Part shown: positions 60,077-64,000 of the stretch, piece by piece
How the letters are laid out: every line of letters begins with the position of its first letter
Numbering within the stretch: the first letter of the stretch is position 1
DNA from: Xanthomonas arboricola
Lineage (GTDB): Bacteria > Pseudomonadota > Gammaproteobacteria > Xanthomonadales > Xanthomonadaceae
DNA length: 64,000 bases
NCBI RefSeq assembly: GCF_002940665.1
Contig: NZ_MIGY01000001.1
Coordinates: 1,178,001 to 1,242,000, forward strand
Direction of reading: 5' to 3'
Made by a program: the position numbers and the translations under genes
The notes under the pieces: generated by a model
Told to the model about the DNA's origin: nothing
The model's database searches: none
The model's input: only the letters and a program-made list of their open reading frames with translations

Positions 60077-60903
60077 TTCCCCGCTGCCGGCTTGGGCGTC
60101 GTGCGCGCCGGACGCTTCGCGGTGGACGCCTGCGTGGCGACAGCGGCCGCTGGCTGCGCCGCTTTCGCCCGCCCGCCCTTGGGCGCATCGCGCACCCACA
60201 AGGCCTGCTCGTCCTGCTTGATCTCGAACAGGCCGATCGCACGCACCAGGTCGCTGAGTTTGCGATAGCCGTAGTTGCGCGGATCGAACGAGGCCTGGTT
60301 GGCCACCTGCTTGCCCACCGCCCCCAGATGCGCCCAGCCATCGTCTTCGCAGGCACTGTCGATCGCATTGCGCAGCATCTGCACCAGCCGGGTGTCGCCG
60401 CGCAGCGCGGTGGCGTCCTTGCGGCCGGCGGCGGTGTCGCTGGCCGCTGCCGCCTGCTCGCCCAGCGCTTCGACATAGGTGAACTTGGAACAGGCATTGA
60501 CGAACGGCGCCGGGGTTTTCTTCTCGCCGAAGCCGTACACCTTCATGCCATCGGTGAGCAGACGCATCACCAGCGGAGTGAAATCCGCATCGCTGGAGAC
60601 GATCGCAAAGCCATCCAGATTGCGCGCGTACAGCAGATCCATCGCATCGATCACCATCGCCATGTCCGAGGCGTTCTTTCCCGAGCTGTAGGCAAATTGC
60701 TGGATCGGCCGGATCGCATATTCGTGCAGCGCCGCTTCCCAGCTCTTCAGGTGCGGGCTCTTCCAGTTGCCGTAGGCACGGCGCACGTTGGCCACGCCAT
60801 AGCGCGCCACTTCGGCCAGCACCACATCGATCTTGCCGGCCGGCGCGTTGTCGGCATCGATCAGCAAGGCGATGCGTTTGTCGGGATTGTCGATCATGGT
60901 CAT
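60073..60903 (-). CDS. NYN-domain RNase-like protein with OST-HTH domain
   Basis: This 276-residue protein has an N-terminal NYN (LabA/PIN-like) domain, residues about 8-155, with acidic residues in IALLIDADNAP, DMAMVIDAMDLLY and IVSSDADFTPLV. A C-terminal OST-HTH (LOTUS) domain at about 170-240 has WAHLGAVGKQVANQASFDPR and KLSDLVRAIGLFEI. A basic Ala/Pro/Lys-rich tail closes it. It probably cleaves or binds RNA; the target is unknown. Two start ATGs (60903, 60897) are close together. Confidence 0.85.
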   Translation of the reverse strand: MTMIDNPDKRIALLIDADNAPAGKIDVVLAEVARYGVANVRRAYGNWKSPHLKSWEAALHEYAIRPIQQFAYSSGKNASDMAMVIDAMDLLYARNLDGFAIVSSDADFTPLVMRLLTDGMKVYGFGEKKTPAPFVNACSKFTYVEALGEQAAAASDTAAGRKDATALRGDTRLVQMLRNAIDSACEDDGWAHLGAVGKQVANQASFDPRNYGYRKLSDLVRAIGLFEIKQDEQALWVRDAPKGGRAKAAQPAAAVATQASTAKRPARTTPKPAAGK

Positions 60904-61433
60904 TCCTTGTAGAAATCGTTGGCATCGACGTCGATGCCACGAGCGCCGCCGTCCGTGCCGCCCAGCGGGAAGTACCGGCCATCGTGCAGCGTGAGCACGC
61001 CGCCAGTCAGCAGTTCGCGATCGGCGCCCTCGCTGACCAGGGTGGCATGCACCCGGCCACCGCCACGTTCGCCTTCCACCTCGAAGACGAAGTCATCGAT
61101 GCCCGGCGCAAGACTGGTGCGATACAGATCCAACCGCATCGTGTGGATCTGGCCGATCTGTGCCTGCATCACCGCATCGTCCTGCAGGGCGGTGCGCGCC
61201 TGATCGGCAAACAGCGACCACCCGGTTACGATCAACCAGACGAAGGCGCCGATCACCACCACCGCGAGCGGCAACAGGCAGCCCAGCAGGCCGATCGTCA
61301 CGCTGCTGATCCTCTTTTTCGGCCGCGCGGCGGATGACGGTGCGGGCGGCATCGGCGGCGGGGACGGCGGCAGCGGCAAGGGAGGTGGCAGCGACGACAT
61401 GCGGTGACCGGATGACTGAATGAGAGACGACAT
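60900..61433 (-). CDS. Membrane-anchored protein, function unknown
   Basis: This 177-residue protein has a proline-rich N-terminus (LPPPLPLPPSPPPMPPAP) and one membrane segment at about residues 45-70 (IGLLGCLLPLAVVVIGAFVW). A periplasmic domain of about 100 residues follows (FEVEGERGGGRVHATLVSEG). An ATG 11 codons downstream is an alternative start; neither has a clear RBS. The stop overlaps the NYN start (ATGA). No family was recognised. Confidence 0.65.
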   Translation of the reverse strand: MSSLIQSSGHRMSSLPPPLPLPPSPPPMPPAPSSAARPKKRISSVTIGLLGCLLPLAVVVIGAFVWLIVTGWSLFADQARTALQDDAVMQAQIGQIHTMRLDLYRTSLAPGIDDFVFEVEGERGGGRVHATLVSEGADRELLTGGVLTLHDGRYFPLGGTDGGARGIDVDANDFYKE

Positions 61434-61522
61434 GATGCCGTAGACGCGTCATGCGCACGCATCCTATTCATTGACGATGCGGCAAGCTGATGCGCCCGCG
61501 TCGCATTCCATCGGACCTTACG

Positions 61523-62815
61523 ATGACTTCTTCCCCCTCCCAAGCTCCGCTGCACCTGGTTGTGGTTGGCGGCGGTTTTGCCGGCTTATGGGCCACCCGC
61601 GCGCTCGACGATCCCGGCATCCGCATCACCCTGATCGACCGCCAGAACCATCACCTGTTCCAGCCGCTGCTGTACCAGGTCGCCACCGCCGGGCTGTCGG
61701 CACCGGATATCGCCGCGCCGCTGCGCCACATCCTGCGCGAGCAGCGCAACGTCGAAGTGCTGCTCGGCGACGTCGCCGAAATCGCCCCGGCCCGCCGTGA
61801 GGTGGTGCTCGCCGACGGCAGCACGCTCGGCTACGACATGCTGCTGCTGGCCACTGGCGCCACTCACGCCTACTTCGGCAACGATCAATGGGCCGAGCAT
61901 GCGCCCGGCCTGAAGACGCTGTACGACGCGCTGGTGCTGCGGCGCAAGTTGCTGCTCGCCTTCGAGCGCGCCGAGGCCGAATCCGACCCGGCCGCACGCG
62001 CGGCCTGGCTGAGTTTTGCCGTGGTCGGCGGCGGCCCGACCGGCGTCGAGCTGGCCGGCACGCTGGCCGAAATCGCCCGTCACACGCTCAAGAACGAATT
62101 CCGCCATATCGACCCGCAGCAGGCGCGCGTGCGCCTGGTCGAAGCCGGGCCGCGCGTGCTGCCCTCGTTCCCGGACGACCTCACCGCCAAGGCGCGCAAG
62201 CAGCTCGAGCGCCTGGGGGTGGAAGTGCACACCGGCACGCCGGTCAGCCATATCGATGCGCTGGGCTATCAGCTCGGCGAGACCTTCGTGCCTGCACGCA
62301 CCGTGGTATGGGCCGCCGGCGTGGCCGCATCGCCGCTGGCGCGCACGCTCGGCGTGCCGCTGGACCGCGCCGGCCGCGTACTGGTGGAGCCGGACCTGAG
62401 CGTGCCTGGCCATCCGGAGATCTTCGTCGGCGGCGACCTGGCCTCGGTCCAGCAGGACGGCCGCCCGGTGCAGGGTGTGGCACCGGCGGCAAAGCAGATG
62501 GGCAAGCACATCGCCAGGACGATCCGCGCCCGCCATCGCGGTCAGCCTGCACCGGCGTTCCGTTATCAGGACTACGGCAACCTGGCCACGATCGGCCGCA
62601 TGGCCGCCATCGTGCATGTGGGCAAGCTCAAGCTTTCCGGCATCGTGGCCTGGTGGTTCTGGCTGGCCGCGCATGTGTACTTCCTGATCGGTTTCCGCAA
62701 CCGGTTCGTGGTGCTGGTGAACTGGGCGATGGCGTACTGGAGCTACCAGCGCGCCGCGCGCATCATCTTCGGCGGTGCCACCGACGACCCGCCGCCCAGC
62801 AGCAAGGACGGATGA
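61523..62815 (+). CDS. ndh: Type II NADH dehydrogenase
   Basis: This 430-residue flavoprotein has the FAD loop VVVGGGFAGLWATRAL near the start and HHLFQPLLYQVATAGLS, a hallmark of NDH-2. The NADH loop is AVVGGGPTGVELAGTLAEIA at about residue 170, and the C-terminal part has VGGDLASVQQDGRPV and an amphipathic membrane-binding end. It passes electrons from NADH to quinone without pumping protons. The ATG at 61523 is chosen from the family start. Confidence 0.93.
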   Translation: MTSSPSQAPLHLVVVGGGFAGLWATRALDDPGIRITLIDRQNHHLFQPLLYQVATAGLSAPDIAAPLRHILREQRNVEVLLGDVAEIAPARREVVLADGSTLGYDMLLLATGATHAYFGNDQWAEHAPGLKTLYDALVLRRKLLLAFERAEAESDPAARAAWLSFAVVGGGPTGVELAGTLAEIARHTLKNEFRHIDPQQARVRLVEAGPRVLPSFPDDLTAKARKQLERLGVEVHTGTPVSHIDALGYQLGETFVPARTVVWAAGVAASPLARTLGVPLDRAGRVLVEPDLSVPGHPEIFVGGDLASVQQDGRPVQGVAPAAKQMGKHIARTIRARHRGQPAPAFRYQDYGNLATIGRMAAIVHVGKLKLSGIVAWWFWLAAHVYFLIGFRNRFVVLVNWAMAYWSYQRAARIIFGGATDDPPPSSKDG

Positions 62816-62867
62816 CAGCGCCGCAGGCCGTGCGCGATGCTGTGCGGCCTGATGCGACAGTCTGATC

Positions 62868-63482
62868 GTGACCACTCTCCTGTTTCTGCTGGATCTGCTC
62901 GGCACCTTCGTGTTCGCCCTCAGCGGCGCGACCGTGGCGGTGCGCAATCGCCTGGATCTGTTCGGCGTACTGGTGCTGTCGTGCGCGGCGGCGGTGTCCG
63001 GCGGCATCGTGCGCGATGTGCTGATCGGCGCCACCCCGCCGGCCGCGCTGGTGCATCCGCAGTACCTGCTGGTCGCCTGCCTGGCCGGCGTGGCCGGTTT
63101 CTACTGGCATGCGGCGGTGGAACGGCTGCGTAACCCGGTGCAGTTGTTCGACGCGGCTGGGTTGGCGCTGTTTGCGGTCTATGGCACCAGCAAGGCGCTC
63201 GACTATCAGCTCAGCCCGCTCAGTGCGACCTTGCTCGGCATGCTCAGCGGCATCGGCGGCGGCATCGCGCGCGATCTGCTGGTGGCGCGGACGCCGGTGG
63301 TGCTGCAGGCCGAGCTGTATGCGGTCGCCGCGCTGGCCGGTGGCGGCCTGGTCGCGATCGGGCACATGCTCGACGCGCCGCAGGCCTGGTCGCTGGCAAC
63401 CGGCGCGCTGGTCTGTTTCGGGCTGCGTTTCATGGCCATCCGCTATGGCTGGCATCTGCCGGTGGCGCGCCTGCCGGAATAG
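62868..63482 (+). CDS. TRIC-type cation channel (UPF0126/YadS-like)
   Basis: This 204-residue protein has seven membrane segments and two UPF0126/TRIC repeats, each with a glycine-rich GGIVRDVLIG / GGGIARDLLVARTP motif. These form trimeric K+ (cation) channels in known relatives. The start is a GTG at 62868. It follows ndh by 52 bases and may share its transcript. Confidence 0.88.
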   Translation: MTTLLFLLDLLGTFVFALSGATVAVRNRLDLFGVLVLSCAAAVSGGIVRDVLIGATPPAALVHPQYLLVACLAGVAGFYWHAAVERLRNPVQLFDAAGLALFAVYGTSKALDYQLSPLSATLLGMLSGIGGGIARDLLVARTPVVLQAELYAVAALAGGGLVAIGHMLDAPQAWSLATGALVCFGLRFMAIRYGWHLPVARLPE

Positions 63483-63566
63483 CGCAGGCGGCCGCCGTAC
63501 GTGGTCGATCATCGACGGGCAACCACCAGGCTTCGGACGCGAAGCATCGGCAGCGCCACACATGCA

Positions 63567-63590
63567 AACGGCCCGGAAAACCGGGCCGTT
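63567..63590 (-). terminator. Terminator hairpin after rpoH
   Basis: AACGGCCCGG and CCGGGCCGTT pair perfectly around AAAA (TTTT on the minus strand). It lies 29 bases after the rpoH stop; the tail is not T-rich. Confidence 0.7.
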
Positions 63591-63618
63591 CCTGTACCAC
63601 CTGCCGCGCGATCAGGGA

Positions 63619-64000
63619 TCAGGCGACGAACAGTGCCTTCATCTTCTTCAGCGCATTCGCCTCGATCTGGCGGATACGCTCGGCCGACACGCCGTACTCG
63701 TCGGCCAGCTCCTGCAGCGTCACCTTGGAGTCGGAGTCCAGCCAGCGACGCTTGACGATATCGCGCGAGCGCGTATCCAGACCGGCCATGCCTTCGCGCA
63801 GCAGCTGCAGCTGATTGTCTTCGCTGTCGTGACGCTCGTAAGCCTGCGACGGATCTTCGTCGTTGGCCACCAGGTAGCTCACCGGCGACGGCGGGCCGTG
63901 ATCGTCGTCTTCGTCGGACGAGGCATCGAAGCCGATATCACGACCGGACAGACGCGACTCCATCTCCATCACTTCGCGCTCGGAGACGTTCAGATCCTTG
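63619..64000 (-). CDS. rpoH: RNA polymerase heat-shock sigma factor RpoH, 3' part
   Basis: The reading frame enters from the right edge and stops at 63619. The visible 126 residues include NVSEREVMEMESRLSGRD, DSEDNQLQLLREGMAG and the C-terminal region 4.2 helix-turn-helix LQELADEYGVSAERIRQIE. This is the C-terminal part of sigma 32. The N-terminal regions lie outside the window. Confidence 0.93.
   Translation of the reverse strand, partial: KDLNVSEREVMEMESRLSGRDIGFDASSDEDDDHGPPSPVSYLVANDEDPSQAYERHDSEDNQLQLLREGMAGLDTRSRDIVKRRWLDSDSKVTLQELADEYGVSAERIRQIEANALKKMKALFVA

Overview
The window comes from the chromosome of a high-GC gammaproteobacterium, almost certainly a Xanthomonas. The order of housekeeping genes (rsmB-fmt-def / LysM-dprA-smg-topA-tsaC, with rpoD, priA and rpoH), the GTAG-type REP pair, and the GGGATT-type intergenic repeats all point there. 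The species cannot be fixed from sequence alone.

Bases 1 to about 23010 are the right part of a P2-like prophage whose left end lies outside the window. It starts with a long plus-strand tail operon: J, I, H, a small gene, V, W, FI, FII, E/E', T, U, D. This differs from the usual P2 order because V and W lie after the tail fibre gene. A candidate activator-dependent late promoter sits upstream of J. After D comes a three-gene cargo cassette (11744-14346): a radical SAM/SPASM enzyme, a Tat-type exported protein, and a membrane protein with a PH-like domain. This is the least explained and most interesting part of the window. The lysis-lysogeny switch follows: a minus-strand XRE repressor facing a plus-strand BcepMu gp16-type regulator, with an Ogr-type zinc-finger activator in the early operon instead of after D. 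Next is a large primase-helicase in place of P2 gpA, a hairpin-rich non-coding stretch, and a train of very small, mostly overlapping genes. The train ends with an excisionase-like protein and a tyrosine integrase. The integrase abuts the 3' end of a tRNA with a CAT anticodon, probably tRNA-Ile2, which is the likely attachment site.

From 23 kb on the region is core chromosome. It holds rpoD, dtd, a lipid A acyltransferase, a GNAT, a GTP cyclohydrolase II and two membrane-flanked PH-domain proteins. A surface-polysaccharide/LPS cluster follows: a CDP-glycerol transferase-like protein, a GT2 glycosyltransferase, an O-antigen ligase-like protein and an ArnT/PMT-like transferase. Then come the translation-initiation genes rsmB-fmt-def, LysM-dprA-smg, two GYF_2-domain membrane proteins, topA, tsaC, two DUF4124 envelope proteins, an SDR, a small lipoprotein, sppA, a MATE transporter and a DUF3106 gene pair. 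An AT-rich gap with a perfect inverted pair of DnaA boxes precedes priA. The last part holds a REP pair, a GST, a NYN/OST-HTH RNase-like protein, a type II NADH dehydrogenase, a TRIC-like channel and the 3' end of rpoH.

Calls rest on reading the translated sequences and motifs by eye; no database search was run.
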